DNA of 64,000 bases from Paraburkholderia bonniea (lineage in GTDB: Bacteria; Pseudomonadota; Gammaproteobacteria; Burkholderiales; Burkholderiaceae): assembly GCF_009455625.1 (NCBI RefSeq), contig NZ_QPEQ01000002.1, forward strand, positions 744,001 through 808,000. The letters run 5' to 3'. How positions within the stretch are numbered: the first letter of the stretch is position 1; every line of letters starts with the position of its first letter. The notes beneath the pieces are model-generated. The model was given only the letters and a program-made list of their open reading frames with translations, had not been told where the DNA came from and searched no databases. The translations under genes were made by a program, and so were the position numbers. Shown piece after piece: positions 18,511-33,203 of the stretch.

Positions 18511-19211
18511 CCAAAACGCTCTGGCAAGACCGCTGGCCAGCCACACCGCTGGTCTGGCGGCCGGCTTACCGGGTCATTCCAACGCGGTTTCCAGCGGTGA
18601 ACCTGTTCGACCGGGTCGCCTCAGCGGAAGACTTCGACGCCCTCTATGCGCTCGAAGCCATGACCAACGACCGTCTGCGCACTGAACTCGGCGAGCTGGA
18701 TCTGGTGCCACGCCACGAACGCTGCTTTGGCCCCGGCTGTGGGCCGATCATGGCGGCCTTCACCCATCTGAATCCGCATGGCAGCCGGTTTTCGGATGGC
18801 TCTTACGGGGTGTTTTACTGCGCGCGCTCGCGGGCTACCGCCGTCACCGAGACGCGCTATCACGCCAGCCGCTTTCTCGCCGCTACGCAAGAGGCACCGT
18901 TACGTCAGCAAATGCGGCTGTATACGGTGGAAGTGGGGGGCCACGTGGTCGATCTGCGTAACGATGCGACGCAAGATCCGGCGATTTTCGCGCCGGACAG
19001 TTACGCTCAAAGCCAGCCGCTCGGGCAAGCAGCGCGTATGGCGGGCGCGCCCGGCATCGCATATCCGTCGGTGCGCGACCCAGCGGGCGAATGCCTCGCT
19101 GCTTTCAAAACGACGCTGTTGCGCGCCTGCCATCACGCGGCTTATCTGGAATACAACTGGAACGGCCACGCCATCGACATCGTGTTCGAGTTGCGCCAGG
19201 AAGCGCGTTAG
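18507..19211 (+). CDS. RES-domain toxin (NAD+-degrading type)
   Basis: 234 residues, with the RES domain features: an early Arg in VWRPAYR, FSDGSYGVFYCA with the conserved Ser/Tyr region, AVTETRYH with the conserved Glu, and YPSVRDP. Characterised RES toxins with Xre/MbcA antitoxins destroy cytoplasmic NAD+ and stop growth. The start ATG overlaps the antitoxin stop by 4 bp. The pair follows the effector-like gene, in the segment after tRNA-Arg, which is consistent with mobile accessory DNA. A short hairpin (GCTCC...GGAGC, about 19212-19230) follows the stop and may end transcription. Confidence 0.93.
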   Translation: MTKTLWQDRWPATPLVWRPAYRVIPTRFPAVNLFDRVASAEDFDALYALEAMTNDRLRTELGELDLVPRHERCFGPGCGPIMAAFTHLNPHGSRFSDGSYGVFYCARSRATAVTETRYHASRFLAATQEAPLRQQMRLYTVEVGGHVVDLRNDATQDPAIFAPDSYAQSQPLGQAARMAGAPGIAYPSVRDPAGECLAAFKTTLLRACHHAAYLEYNWNGHAIDIVFELRQEAR

Positions 19212-19285
19212 CTCCGCGCGAAAGGAGCGATGAAGCCATGCAGCAGTGCCATGTCCAGCCCAGCCCGCTGCATCGCCTCATCTTC

Positions 19286-21076
<1,791 letters not shown>

Positions 21077-21088
21077 TCAGGGTTGGGC

Positions 21089-22690
21089 TTAAAGTTCGCG
21101 CTTGAGCTGAGCGGCCAGCTTCAGCGACAGCGCTGCGATAGTCAGCGTGCAGTTCACCGAGGCAGCGCTCGGCATCACTCCGCTGCCTGCAACAAAAAGA
21201 TTGGCGTGATCGTGCGTGCGGCAATCCGCATCGACCACCGAATCATCCGGGTCGTGGCCCATGATCGTCGTGCCCATGATGTGATTGTTCGGCGCGAAGG
21301 TATCGTCGAAACGCACCTCGGTGCCCCCCAGCAGCCCAGCGATCTGCGCGTAAAGCTCGCGGGTGTTGGCCGCGCTCTTTTTCACGTAATCGTTGATCGA
21401 GTAGTAGATCTCCGGCTGTGGAATACCTAGCGCGTCCTTGTGTTCCGTGGAAGGCACGATCCGGTTGCGCGCTTCGGCCAGATGCTCATGAAAGCTGTTG
21501 ATCGAGAGCGTGCGGGCGGAGCGTTCGCGGATTTGCCGCTCCAGTTCGGCCCCGCTCAAGCCTTGCCGCAATAGCTCAGCACTCACGGCCATGGTCGAGA
21601 TCGCGTTCGACAGGTGCAGTTTTTTCGCCGCGTACTCCGAACGAAACGCGCCATCGCGGAAGTTAACGATCGAGGTCATCTCCATCGGCCCGCGCCCAGG
21701 CCAAAGCGCTTCGCGGGCGAGAAAGGTGACGCCCGTGCCGGGATGGTCCATCAGGTTGCGGCCCACCTGATCGGAGCGGTTGCCAATGCCTTTAGGCCAG
21801 GCATCGGAGGTCGATATCAGCATTAGTTTCGGGGTTTCGATGCCATTGGCGGCCAGCACGAACATCTTGCCGCTCACGCGGGTGCTGTTGCCACTCGGAT
21901 CCTTGAAATGCACCGCGTTGATGAGCCCTTTGCTATCGGCTTCGATGCGGTACACCACGGCTTGCGTGAGTAGCCTGGCACCGGCCTGTTCGGCCTTTTC
22001 GACATGCATCACGCCGTTGTACATCGCGCCAATCGGGCAAATCGGCATGCAGTTGTTATTGCCGCAGCAAGTCGGGCGAGCGTCGTAGGGACGGCTGTTA
22101 CGCGCCACCGGCTCCGGCACAACATTGAAGCCATGGGGCTGAAGCACGTCGGTAAAGCGCTGGTCCAGATACGACAGCGGCAAGGCCGCCATGGGATAGG
22201 GCTGCGCCCTCGGCGAGCCCAGATCAATCAGGCTGTCCGGGCCGGAGACACCCAGTTGCACTTCGGCGGCGTAATACCACGGCTCAAGCACTTCATACGC
22301 ATAGGGCCAGTCGCGCCCCACGCCATAGCGCTTGTGCAATTCGAAATCCGACGGCAGCAGACGCCACGCCGCAGCGGCCCAGTGCCAGGTGGTACCGCCC
22401 ACCAGCCGCAAATATTGTGAGTTGTACGGGTAATCGCCTTTCTGGATCAGATATTTGTTAGCGGGCGAATACTCGGGATGGGGTGCGTAAGGCAGCGACG
22501 GATAAGGCGTGGTGAAGTCGCTTTTAACCGGCGAATTGCGGAAGTTTTCCACGATTTGCCAGCGCGGAATGCGCCGTCCGGCTTCGAGCATCATGACCGA
22601 GGCACCCGCTAGCGCCATCTGGTGCGCAACCAGCGCACCCGCCACGCCGGAGCCAACTACCACGACATCGGCCGAATAAGAATTTGCCAT
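21089..22690 (-). CDS. FAD-dependent sugar dehydrogenase catalytic subunit (GMC family)
   Basis: 533 residues. The amino end has the FAD-binding dinucleotide motif (VVVVGSGVAGALVAHQ), later VGGTTWHWA, and the cysteine cluster CCGNNNCMPICPIG that in Burkholderia FAD-glucose dehydrogenase holds a 3Fe-4S centre. The late NNHIMGTTIMG segment carries the catalytic His-region of this family. It oxidises glucose or a similar sugar or sugar acid at the periplasmic face and passes electrons to the cytochrome subunit. The ATG at 22690 follows GAGGG. It has no signal of its own; by family knowledge it is exported together with the small Tat subunit encoded just upstream. Which sugar is used cannot be fixed from sequence. 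Confidence 0.94.
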   Translation of the reverse strand: MANSYSADVVVVGSGVAGALVAHQMALAGASVMMLEAGRRIPRWQIVENFRNSPVKSDFTTPYPSLPYAPHPEYSPANKYLIQKGDYPYNSQYLRLVGGTTWHWAAAAWRLLPSDFELHKRYGVGRDWPYAYEVLEPWYYAAEVQLGVSGPDSLIDLGSPRAQPYPMAALPLSYLDQRFTDVLQPHGFNVVPEPVARNSRPYDARPTCCGNNNCMPICPIGAMYNGVMHVEKAEQAGARLLTQAVVYRIEADSKGLINAVHFKDPSGNSTRVSGKMFVLAANGIETPKLMLISTSDAWPKGIGNRSDQVGRNLMDHPGTGVTFLAREALWPGRGPMEMTSIVNFRDGAFRSEYAAKKLHLSNAISTMAVSAELLRQGLSGAELERQIRERSARTLSINSFHEHLAEARNRIVPSTEHKDALGIPQPEIYYSINDYVKKSAANTRELYAQIAGLLGGTEVRFDDTFAPNNHIMGTTIMGHDPDDSVVDADCRTHDHANLFVAGSGVMPSAASVNCTLTIAALSLKLAAQLKREL

Positions 22691-22772
22691 GCTTGCCCTC
22701 TTTGGCTGGCTGAATACGGTGAGGTATCTGGAGTGTTGTGTTGAACAGGTAACGCAGCGCGCACCGGTTCGG

Positions 22773-23393
22773 TTAACTCTGCCCGGGCTTCTGCGTCCAG
22801 TAGAACGGCACATCGCGGCAGTACGACGGAATAGTCAGCACGTCTAGCACCGGCGCAAACATCAGGGCCTGCTCAAACGCCACGACCCGGGTCGTGAGGT
22901 GCTTGCCGACCAGCCCCAGGTACCACGCCTGCAAGATCGCCCGGGCGGGTGCCAGCAGTTCTGGCTGACTGGCTTGCAACGCTTGCATCACGGTGTCCGA
23001 GGGCGTACCGCGATGATTTTCAAGCCAGCGCTCAAGCACACCGACATCGCGCGTGAACTGGCGCTCGGCCTTGCTTAGCGCGGTGTAAATCCGCTGGGCC
23101 AGCACCAGGTTGAAGTCGCTGCGGCCGCTCAGTTGCCGGGACACGCTGAGAAATGCGACATAGCTACTGTCAGATAGGCCGGCGGCCCAAGCGGGCTTAA
23201 GGCTGAAGCCTCCCGCAGCCAGCGTGAAAGCGAGCACGGCGGCCGACGCGCCAGCGCCAAGCAGCCAGCGGCGGCGCATGGAAGCAATGGAAGAAGCGGG
23301 GGAAACAGGGGGAAACGCAGGCAATGCAGAAGCAGGCGGCGCTGAAGCAATGGGGGGGCGCGCGCCGCGCGGGTCTTGCTGAACCTCTGCCAT
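22773..23393 (-). CDS. Small (Tat/chaperone) subunit of FAD sugar dehydrogenase
   Basis: 206 residues. After a Pro/Ala-rich 38-residue extension comes a Tat-like signal (RRRWLLGAG, then a hydrophobic stretch ending KPAWA). The mature part resembles the gluconate-2-dehydrogenase small-subunit family (FLSVSRQLSGR, YCRDVPFYWT). In homologues this subunit guides the FAD subunit across the membrane and is needed for its activity. I chose ATG 23393 because GGGAG lies five bases upstream. An ATG at 23279, just before the RRR, has no site but would give a more usual length. Upstream reading continues through a heptamer repeat and is not coding. It is the first gene of the operon. Confidence 0.88.
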   Translation of the reverse strand: MAEVQQDPRGARPPIASAPPASALPAFPPVSPASSIASMRRRWLLGAGASAAVLAFTLAAGGFSLKPAWAAGLSDSSYVAFLSVSRQLSGRSDFNLVLAQRIYTALSKAERQFTRDVGVLERWLENHRGTPSDTVMQALQASQPELLAPARAILQAWYLGLVGKHLTTRVVAFEQALMFAPVLDVLTIPSYCRDVPFYWTQKPGQS

Positions 23394-23456
23394 AGGGGCT
23401 CCCGATAATGAACCGGACCTGACAGGCAAAGGGCGCACGAACCCGCTGGTCCGCTG

Positions 23457-23507
23457 CTGACGGCTGACGGCTGACGGCTGACGGCTGACGGCTGATGGCG
23501 GACGGCT
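23457..23507. repeat. Heptamer array (CTGACGG) in divergent promoter gap
   Basis: Five perfect and two imperfect CTGACGG units lie in the 344-bp gap 23394-23737, about 64 bp upstream of the dehydrogenase small-subunit start. The gap also holds the promoter of the divergent DUF1345 gene. Copy-number change here would alter promoter spacing. I see no gene in the gap. Confidence 0.9.
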
Positions 23508-23737
23508 ATCAGCTGGCGGCACACGGGCGTGTCCCCTCGCCAGTCTCTCAGTGACGGCGTTGTTTATTGTTGGATCGTTGGATCGCTTGCTCGAACCGCC
23601 AGGCCAGCGGCGCGATGCGCAGGACTATAACCGCGGTGCCCGCTTTAGACAATTCAGCCAAAACCCGCGCGGTAGAATCCGCGCAGCGGCCAGACACGCC
23701 CGGCTGCACCACCAGCGCCCCCTCCTTTCAGGCACAC

Positions 23738-24397
23738 ATGAATCTCTATCCACAGGTGCTTCGCAACCGTCCGCGCATGCTGGCGGGCCTGGTCATCGGG
23801 CTTGCCGCATCGCTGGGCCTCGCCTCGGCGTCGATGCGCCCGTTGCTGCGCGGGCTCATCGCGTGGGACATCGCGGTGTGGTCGTATCTGATGCTGATCT
23901 GGGTACATATGGCGCGGGCGCATCACGATGAGGTGCGTCAGTTCGCCATCCGCGAAGACCGGAATGCCGGGGTGGCGCTCGTGGTGATCTGCGTCGCCAC
24001 CGTGGCCAGCATCGCGGCCATCGTGCTCGAACTGGCGGCCGTGAAAACCATGGGGCGAACCTCTGGGGTCACGCATTCGCTGCTCACTGGCGTCACGCTG
24101 ATCGGTGCCTGGTTCTTGATTCCCACGCTCTTCACGCTGCATTACGCCCGGCTTTACTACGGCAGCGCAGCAGAGGAAACCGCGCTGCACTTTCCCGACC
24201 GCAAGCTCGAACCCAATTACTGGGATTTCCTCTATTTCTCCTTCACCATCGCGGTGGCCTCGCAAACCGCTGATGTCGTGCTGCGTTCACGCTCGATTCG
24301 GCGTGCCGTGCTGGCGCAATCCATCCTCTCGTTCTATTTCAATGTCGCCGTGCTGGGCTTGTGCGTGAATATCGCGGCGGGCTTGCTCGGCTCCTAA
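23738..24397 (+). CDS. DUF1345 membrane protein
   Basis: 219 residues with about five hydrophobic helices and the DUF1345 pattern: SYLMLIWVHMARAHHD early and NYWDFLYFSFTIAVASQTAD near the carboxyl end. The family is widespread in proteobacteria, sits in the inner membrane and has no assigned function. The ATG at 23738 is preceded by a weak AGG. It is divergent from the sugar dehydrogenase operon and is followed by a 398-bp gap. No functional link to either neighbour can be claimed. Confidence 0.85.
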   Translation: MNLYPQVLRNRPRMLAGLVIGLAASLGLASASMRPLLRGLIAWDIAVWSYLMLIWVHMARAHHDEVRQFAIREDRNAGVALVVICVATVASIAAIVLELAAVKTMGRTSGVTHSLLTGVTLIGAWFLIPTLFTLHYARLYYGSAAEETALHFPDRKLEPNYWDFLYFSFTIAVASQTADVVLRSRSIRRAVLAQSILSFYFNVAVLGLCVNIAAGLLGS

Positions 24398-24795
24398 CCA
24401 GGCTAGCGCAGACAAACGCACACTCCGCTTCAGCCAACCCATCCGCCAGCCACACGCTTTCCCGCCTTACCGTGTAAAAGCCGGCCGCTCATTCGCGCTT
24501 TTACACGTCAACGCTGCAGCACACGCGCTCGCGTAGCGCGCCACCGCCTCCTCTCTCGCCCCCGCCCCGCTCCGTTCAGCGCCGCTTTGCGACGCAACTG
24601 GCACAGCACTTGCTGGCTATCAGGTTTTGCCTTGGACCACGATCCTTCAGCAATCCGGCAGCGCGGCATCACGCCGCTGCACAGGCTGCTTTGCACTAGA
24701 TTGATTCATACCCGGTTGCAAGTTGGGTTTAGCCGGGAGCCACACGCGCACGCCGGTGCTGCTGTTTGCCGCGCCGGTGAACCTGGAAACTGCCG
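24398..24795. other. 398-bp intergenic region with a strong inverted repeat
   Basis: The main structure is a perfect 11-bp inverted repeat, CGTGTAAAAGC (24471-24481) and GCTTTTACACG (24497-24507), 73 bp after the DUF1345 stop. It lacks a T-run after the stem, so it may be a weak terminator or a binding site. The rest should hold the treS promoter, but no clear -35/-10 pair stood out, and no remnant of glgE, which often precedes treS, was recognised. Confidence 0.45.
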
Positions 24796-28383
<3,588 letters not shown>

Positions 28384-28389
28384 GCCAGC

Positions 28390-30453
28390 ATGTTTGAATG
28401 CCCGATTGACCATCACGCCCAGCACTACGCGCACTGCCTGCCATTCGGCGCGCAACTGATTGGCGCGGCCAGCGCCGCGCCGCGCACACGCTTTCGCTTC
28501 TGGGCCCCCTCCTGCAAAACCGTGCAGCTCGAAATCGAACAAGGCCCAGCCCGGACGGCCCTGCTCGACATGCATCCCAGCGGCGGCGGCTGGTTCGAAG
28601 GCGAAGCCCACTGCGGCGCAGGCACGCTCTACCGTTACCGGCTCGATGGCGCGCTAGCTGTGCCAGACCCAGCCTCACGCTTTCAGCCACGCGATACCCA
28701 CGGCCCCAGCGAAGTGCTTGATCCACGCGCCTACACCTGGCAGCACGCGCACTGGCATGGCAGGCCATGGGAAGAGACCGTGCTGTATGAACTGCACGTC
28801 GGCGCGCTTGGCGGCTATGCCGGCGTGATGCAGCGGCTGCCCGCGCTCGCCCAGTTAGGCGTGACCGCACTCGAACTCATGCCGCTGAACGACTTCTCCG
28901 GCCAGCGCAACTGGGGCTATGACGGCGTGCTGCCCTACGCGCCCGATTCCGCCTATGGCCGCCCCGACGAACTCAAAGCGCTGATTGATGCCGCTCACGG
29001 GCTCGGTCTGATGATGATTCTCGATGTGGTCTACAACCACTTCGGCCCGGACGGCAACTATTTGCCGCATTATGCCCAGCCGTTTTTCCGCGCTGGCGAA
29101 CCCACACCATGGGGGGCAGCAATCGACTTCGAGCGCATGGAAGTGCGCGACTTCTTCTGTGACAACGCGCTGTACTGGCTCAACGAATATCGCTTCGATG
29201 GCCTGCGCTTCGACGCCGTGCAAGCCATCGACAACGATGACTGGCTCAGCGAGCTATCGCGCCACCTGCATGCCAGCGTCGAACACGGGCGGCACATACA
29301 CCTGATTCTGGAAAACGAACGCAAGACGCTTAGCCTGCTGCAACAGGACTTCGACGCGCAATGGAACGACGACGCGCATCACGCGCTACACGTGCTGCTG
29401 ACCGGCGAAACCGGCGGCAACTACCACGCGTTTGCTGAACAGCCAGTGCAGCACCTGGCGCAGGTGCTCAGCGCGGGTTTCGCGTTTCCGGGCGAAGTGG
29501 CATCCACGCGGGGTGAGTGGGGTGAACCTGTTGAGCGGGGTGGGCGTGATGAGCGGGGTGAGCGGGGTGAGCGGGGTGAGCGGGGTGAGCGGGATGAGCG
29601 GGATGAGCGGGGTGAGCGGGATGAGCCAAACACCCTCTCTGAACCCCGCCTGCCTGACGCATCATCCAGCCAGCCCAACCTGTCCAGCGCCGATCTGCCC
29701 CCCAGCGCCTTCGTGATGTATCTGCAGAACCACGACCAGATCGGCAACCGCGCATTCGGTGAACGCCTGCCCTCGCTCTGCGCTCCTGAGGCGCTGCGCG
29801 CCGCCACTGCGCTGATGCTGCTGTCCCCCCACATTCCGCTGCTGTTTATGGATGAAGAACATGGCTCGACCCAGCCCTTCCTGTTTTTCACCGATTACCC
29901 CGAAGCCCTCGCGCAAGCCGTGCGCAACGGACGCCGTCAGGAATTCGCCCGCTTCTCGCCAGACAGCCCCATCGACGCCCGCACGCCTCTGCCCGATCCC
30001 AACGACCCACACACTTTTACCGCCTCGTGCCCGCCGCCCGACGAAACCGCGCTCCCCCCCACCGAAGCCCACACTCGCCAGACATGGCGTCACTTCTATC
30101 AATCTGCGCTAGCGGTACGGGCCAAGCTCATCGCACCACGCCTGACGGAAGCCCGGGCCCTAGGCGTGCAAGTGCTGGGCGATCCCACCCAAAGCAAAGC
30201 ACTGCTCGCGCGCTGGCAGCTCTGCGATGGCGCAACCCTGTCGCTCGCACTCAATCTGGACTCTCAAGCGATTCCATTCCCCCACACGCCCCCCGGCAAA
30301 GTGATCTTCGAAACCCCCGCCCGCGCCCGCGATCAGTTAAACGCCCAGACGCTCGCGGGCCACACCTGCCTTGCCTGGCTGACCGGCGACGTCAACACCT
30401 ACGCCTGCGGCCATGACACCCGCCTGATTCACCCACGGGAGTGGCACGAATGA
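28390..30453 (+). CDS. treZ: Malto-oligosyltrehalose trehalohydrolase
   Basis: 687 residues. An amino-terminal carbohydrate-binding domain (about 15-105) is followed by a GH13 barrel with ELHVGALGGYAGV, YNHFGPDGNYL, the nucleophile in GLRFDAVQAID, the acid in LILENERK and the third Asp in LQNHDQIGNRA. The enzyme cuts trehalose off malto-oligosyltrehalose made by TreY. treY is not in this window. Residues about 374-412 are a charged repeat of Glu-Arg-Gly and Asp-Glu-Arg units between the catalytic acid and third Asp, from a 9-bp array, and seem to be an insertion relative to the family. malQ overlaps its stop (ATGA). Confidence 0.94.
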   Translation: MFECPIDHHAQHYAHCLPFGAQLIGAASAAPRTRFRFWAPSCKTVQLEIEQGPARTALLDMHPSGGGWFEGEAHCGAGTLYRYRLDGALAVPDPASRFQPRDTHGPSEVLDPRAYTWQHAHWHGRPWEETVLYELHVGALGGYAGVMQRLPALAQLGVTALELMPLNDFSGQRNWGYDGVLPYAPDSAYGRPDELKALIDAAHGLGLMMILDVVYNHFGPDGNYLPHYAQPFFRAGEPTPWGAAIDFERMEVRDFFCDNALYWLNEYRFDGLRFDAVQAIDNDDWLSELSRHLHASVEHGRHIHLILENERKTLSLLQQDFDAQWNDDAHHALHVLLTGETGGNYHAFAEQPVQHLAQVLSAGFAFPGEVASTRGEWGEPVERGGRDERGERGERGERGERDERDERGERDEPNTLSEPRLPDASSSQPNLSSADLPPSAFVMYLQNHDQIGNRAFGERLPSLCAPEALRAATALMLLSPHIPLLFMDEEHGSTQPFLFFTDYPEALAQAVRNGRRQEFARFSPDSPIDARTPLPDPNDPHTFTASCPPPDETALPPTEAHTRQTWRHFYQSALAVRAKLIAPRLTEARALGVQVLGDPTQSKALLARWQLCDGATLSLALNLDSQAIPFPHTPPGKVIFETPARARDQLNAQTLAGHTCLAWLTGDVNTYACGHDTRLIHPREWHE
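29511..29627 (+). repeat. Nonamer array (GAGCGGGGT) in treZ
   Basis: About ten to twelve imperfect copies of a 9-bp unit, with GGGAT variants, encode a charged Gly-Glu-Arg/Asp-Glu-Arg tract. Nine-base units keep frame. It sits between catalytic residues of TreZ, probably in a surface loop. Confidence 0.9.
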
Positions 30454-32792
30454 GCCTGCCGAATCAAGCAAAAGCCACCCTCGACACCCTCGCCGAACAC
30501 GCCGGCCTGCAACTCGAATGGGAAGACGCGCAACACGTCACGCACCGCGTCAGCCCAGACACCCTCGCGTGCCTGCTGGAACAGCTGGGCCTGCCATGCC
30601 GCAGCAACGCACAGATCCGCCAAAGCAGCGCACTGCTCGCCGCCGAACACCATCACCGCCACCTGCCACCGTTGCTGACCGCTGAATGCGAACGCGGCAT
30701 CGCCCTGCCACCCAATGCGCTAAGCACCGGGAGCCGCTACCAGATCGAGCTGGAAAGCGGCACGGTGATTGACGGCCACTTCACCGTGCCCAAAGGTGAA
30801 AGCGCTTTGCTCGCACCGGTGAGCGAGCCGGGCTATCACACGCTGGTGTGGCACGAGCAGCGCGTGACGCTGGCGGTCGCACCCGCCCGCGCGTACACCG
30901 TGGCCGACGCATGGCGCGCCACCGGTGACATGCAAGCGCCACCGCCACTCTGGGGTCTCAGCGCGCAGCTGTATGGCTTGCGGCGCGATGGCGGCAGAGG
31001 CGGTGGCGGTGGCGGTGGCGGTGGCGGTGGCGGTGGCGGTGGCGGTGGCGGTGGCGACGGTGGCATAGGCGACTACACCGCGCTCGCCGAACTCGCCAGT
31101 CATAGCGCCCGGCACGGCGCGCATGCACTCGCCGTCAGCCCAACGCATGCGATGTTCAGCGCGCTAGCGCAAAATTTCAGCCCGTATTCGCCCTCATCAC
31201 GGCTATGGCTGAACGTGCTGCATATCGACCCCGCCGCGCTGTTTGGCACCGCTGCCGTCCACGCCGCACTCGACACGCTGCACGCCCATGACGCGTGGGC
31301 GCGCTGCGAAGCCCAGCCATTGCTCGACTGGACCACCGCCGCGACGCTACGGCTCAAGGTGTTACGGCTGTTGTTCGAACGCTTTTGCGCCAGCGCCTCC
31401 GCCACCGAACGCGCTGCCCTGGATGCGTTTCGTACACGAGGCGGCCAGGCGCTCCAGGATCACGCCCGCTTTGAAGCCCTGCAAGCGTTCCATCTCGCCC
31501 ATGGTGCCAGCGGCGACTGGCATCACTGGAGCGCCGCCCTACGCGATCCACGCCAGGCCGCCGTGACAACGTTTGCCCACGAACATCCCTTCGAAGTCGA
31601 ATTTCATCTATTCCTGCAATGGCTTGCTGCCCAGGGGCTAGACGAAGCCCAGCGCCGCGCCCGCGCAGACGGGATGGCGCTCGGGCTGATTGCAGATCTG
31701 GCGGTAGGTTGCGACGGCACAGGCAGCCACGCATGGGCGTGCGGCAGCGAGATGCTCGACGGCGTATCCATTGGCGCACCGCCCGATCCGATGAACCAGC
31801 TAGGCCAGGCATGGGGGCTGACGACGTTTTCACCACGCGCGATGCGGCACCAGGGATTTGCCGGTTTTATCGACCTGTTGCGCGCGAGCTTCGCCCATGC
31901 AGGCGGCGTGCGGATCGACCACATTCTCGGCTTACGCCGCCTGTGGCTCGTGCCACAAGGCGCATCGGCTATTGCAGGTGCGTATTTGCGCTATCCGCTG
32001 GAAGACTTGCTACGGCTCATCACGCTGGAATCGTGGCGTCATCGCGCGGTGGTGATTGGCGAAGACCTCGGCACCGTACCAGCGGGGTTCCGGCAACGGC
32101 TCGCAGCCCACGGCATCGCCGGGATACGCACGCTGTGGCTGGAGCGCAGCGAACCCGGCCCAGGCTTTCTAACACCCGAGGCATGGGGCCACGAAGCCAT
32201 TGCGACCACCACCACACACGATCTACCGACCCTCGCTGGCTGGTGGGCTGGCCGCGATATTGCGTGGCGCAGCGAGTGCGGGCAATTGCCTGAGCGGGTT
32301 GACGGTCAGGACGCGGCAGTGGCCGCCCAGGCTGAACGGGCGCAAGAACGAGCCGCGCTTTGGGGCGCGTTGCGTCAGGCTGGGATGGTGCTGGGGGCGG
32401 GGCATGAGTCGGTGTCGGGCTCGGGGCATGAGCCAATGCCGGGCTCAGGGCATGAGCCAATGCCAAAGCCGCTTCATGAGCCATCGCGTGAGATAGCGCA
32501 TGAGCCAGCTCATGAAACGGCTCCAGCACTGGCACGCGATGATGACGAAACCGCGCTACCCAGGCACGCGCCCATTGATGCGGCGTTGGCCTTTGTCGCT
32601 TCAACACCTGCGCCGCTGGCGCTGTTTCCGCTCGAAGACCTGCTTGGGCTGGTCGAACAACCCAATTTGCCCGGCACCGTGGATCACCATCCAAACTGGC
32701 GCAGACGGTTAAATGTGCCGGTCGGGGCTCTGTTTGAACAACCGGAAGTGGCTAGACGGTTAGTTGCGATTCGACGATGGCGGAGGGGATGA
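30450..32792 (+). CDS. malQ: 4-alpha-glucanotransferase (amylomaltase)
   Basis: 780 residues of GH77. The catalytic set is complete: GVRIDHILGL (nucleophile Asp), VIGEDLGTVP (acid Glu) and TTTHDLPT (third Asp). It moves alpha-1,4-glucan segments between acceptors in the cytoplasm. Its ATG overlaps the treZ stop by 4 bp, so it is the third gene of the treS-mak/treZ/malQ operon. Two low-complexity inserts are visible: a run of about 19 Gly at residues about 181-205, just before the conserved GIGDYT segment, and three 8-residue GHEPMPGS-type repeats at about 651-674. In related genomes treY often follows; here the next region is degenerate. Confidence 0.94.
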   Translation: MSLPNQAKATLDTLAEHAGLQLEWEDAQHVTHRVSPDTLACLLEQLGLPCRSNAQIRQSSALLAAEHHHRHLPPLLTAECERGIALPPNALSTGSRYQIELESGTVIDGHFTVPKGESALLAPVSEPGYHTLVWHEQRVTLAVAPARAYTVADAWRATGDMQAPPPLWGLSAQLYGLRRDGGRGGGGGGGGGGGGGGGGGGGDGGIGDYTALAELASHSARHGAHALAVSPTHAMFSALAQNFSPYSPSSRLWLNVLHIDPAALFGTAAVHAALDTLHAHDAWARCEAQPLLDWTTAATLRLKVLRLLFERFCASASATERAALDAFRTRGGQALQDHARFEALQAFHLAHGASGDWHHWSAALRDPRQAAVTTFAHEHPFEVEFHLFLQWLAAQGLDEAQRRARADGMALGLIADLAVGCDGTGSHAWACGSEMLDGVSIGAPPDPMNQLGQAWGLTTFSPRAMRHQGFAGFIDLLRASFAHAGGVRIDHILGLRRLWLVPQGASAIAGAYLRYPLEDLLRLITLESWRHRAVVIGEDLGTVPAGFRQRLAAHGIAGIRTLWLERSEPGPGFLTPEAWGHEAIATTTTHDLPTLAGWWAGRDIAWRSECGQLPERVDGQDAAVAAQAERAQERAALWGALRQAGMVLGAGHESVSGSGHEPMPGSGHEPMPKPLHEPSREIAHEPAHETAPALARDDDETALPRHAPIDAALAFVASTPAPLALFPLEDLLGLVEQPNLPGTVDHHPNWRRRLNVPVGALFEQPEVARRLVAIRRWRRG
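30991..31064 (+). repeat. GGTGGC array in malQ
   Basis: About nine to ten near-perfect GGTGGC units encode a polyglycine run right before the conserved GIGDYT segment of MalQ. It is the same unit as in treS-mak, 3.5 kb away, which suggests the same slippage process or recombination between the two. Confidence 0.92.
32400..32471 (+). repeat. Three 24-bp repeats in malQ
   Basis: Three tandem 24-bp units (32400-32423, 32424-32447, 32448-32471) encode Gly-His-Glu-x-x-x-x-x octapeptides. Further loose HEP-like copies continue to about 32515. They fall near the carboxyl end of MalQ, after the third catalytic Asp. Confidence 0.88.
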
Positions 32793-32799
32793 GGTCTGC

Positions 32800-33160
32800 A
32801 GGCCCGTGAGATTCGACGCGTTCCCCTCATCGGTTGCGCTGATTCGTCCGTCGCCGCTTGCGGCCACCGTCGAGCCTGCCGCCACCAGCGTGCCGCGCGT
32901 GTTGTCGAAGCGGTCCGCGACCGTCACACAGCTGGGCACACGGTGCAAGTTCTCCAGCGCCGGTTCGATGCCGCACAGGTTCAACGGGTCACCACGGCGG
33001 ACAGACACCGCGTTTCATGTCGTCGCGCGTTTGCGTTCCTGCGCAGCAGGTTCAGGCAACACCTGCGCGACTGCCATTAGCGGTGTTAGCAATCCATACA
33101 CCGCCCGCCATGCGCGCTGGCGATGTAAACATCCGTGCTTCCTCCTGCCCTGCTCTATGT
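32800..33160 (-). pseudogene. Degenerate coding remnant, possibly of a surface protein
   Basis: This lies in the gap 32793-33203. Read on the minus strand from about 33120, one frame runs through a single TGA stop for about 100 codons. It includes a hydrophobic VYGLLTPLMAVAQVLP stretch like a signal peptide and later FDNTRGTLVAAGSTV, which loosely resembles repeats of filamentous haemagglutinins. No start or complete domain is present. The match is weak; it may only be a high-GC open frame. Nothing resembling treY, which often follows malQ, was found. Confidence 0.3.
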
Positions 33161-33203
33161 CTCCTGCCTCACGCTATACGCGCTGCCCTTACACCAGGCG
33201 TGA

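Noticed and set aside
15592..19285. Duplicate of the tRNA-Arg 3' end as an attachment site
   Set aside because: No second copy of the tRNA end was found around the ends of the atypical gene or the toxin-antitoxin pair.
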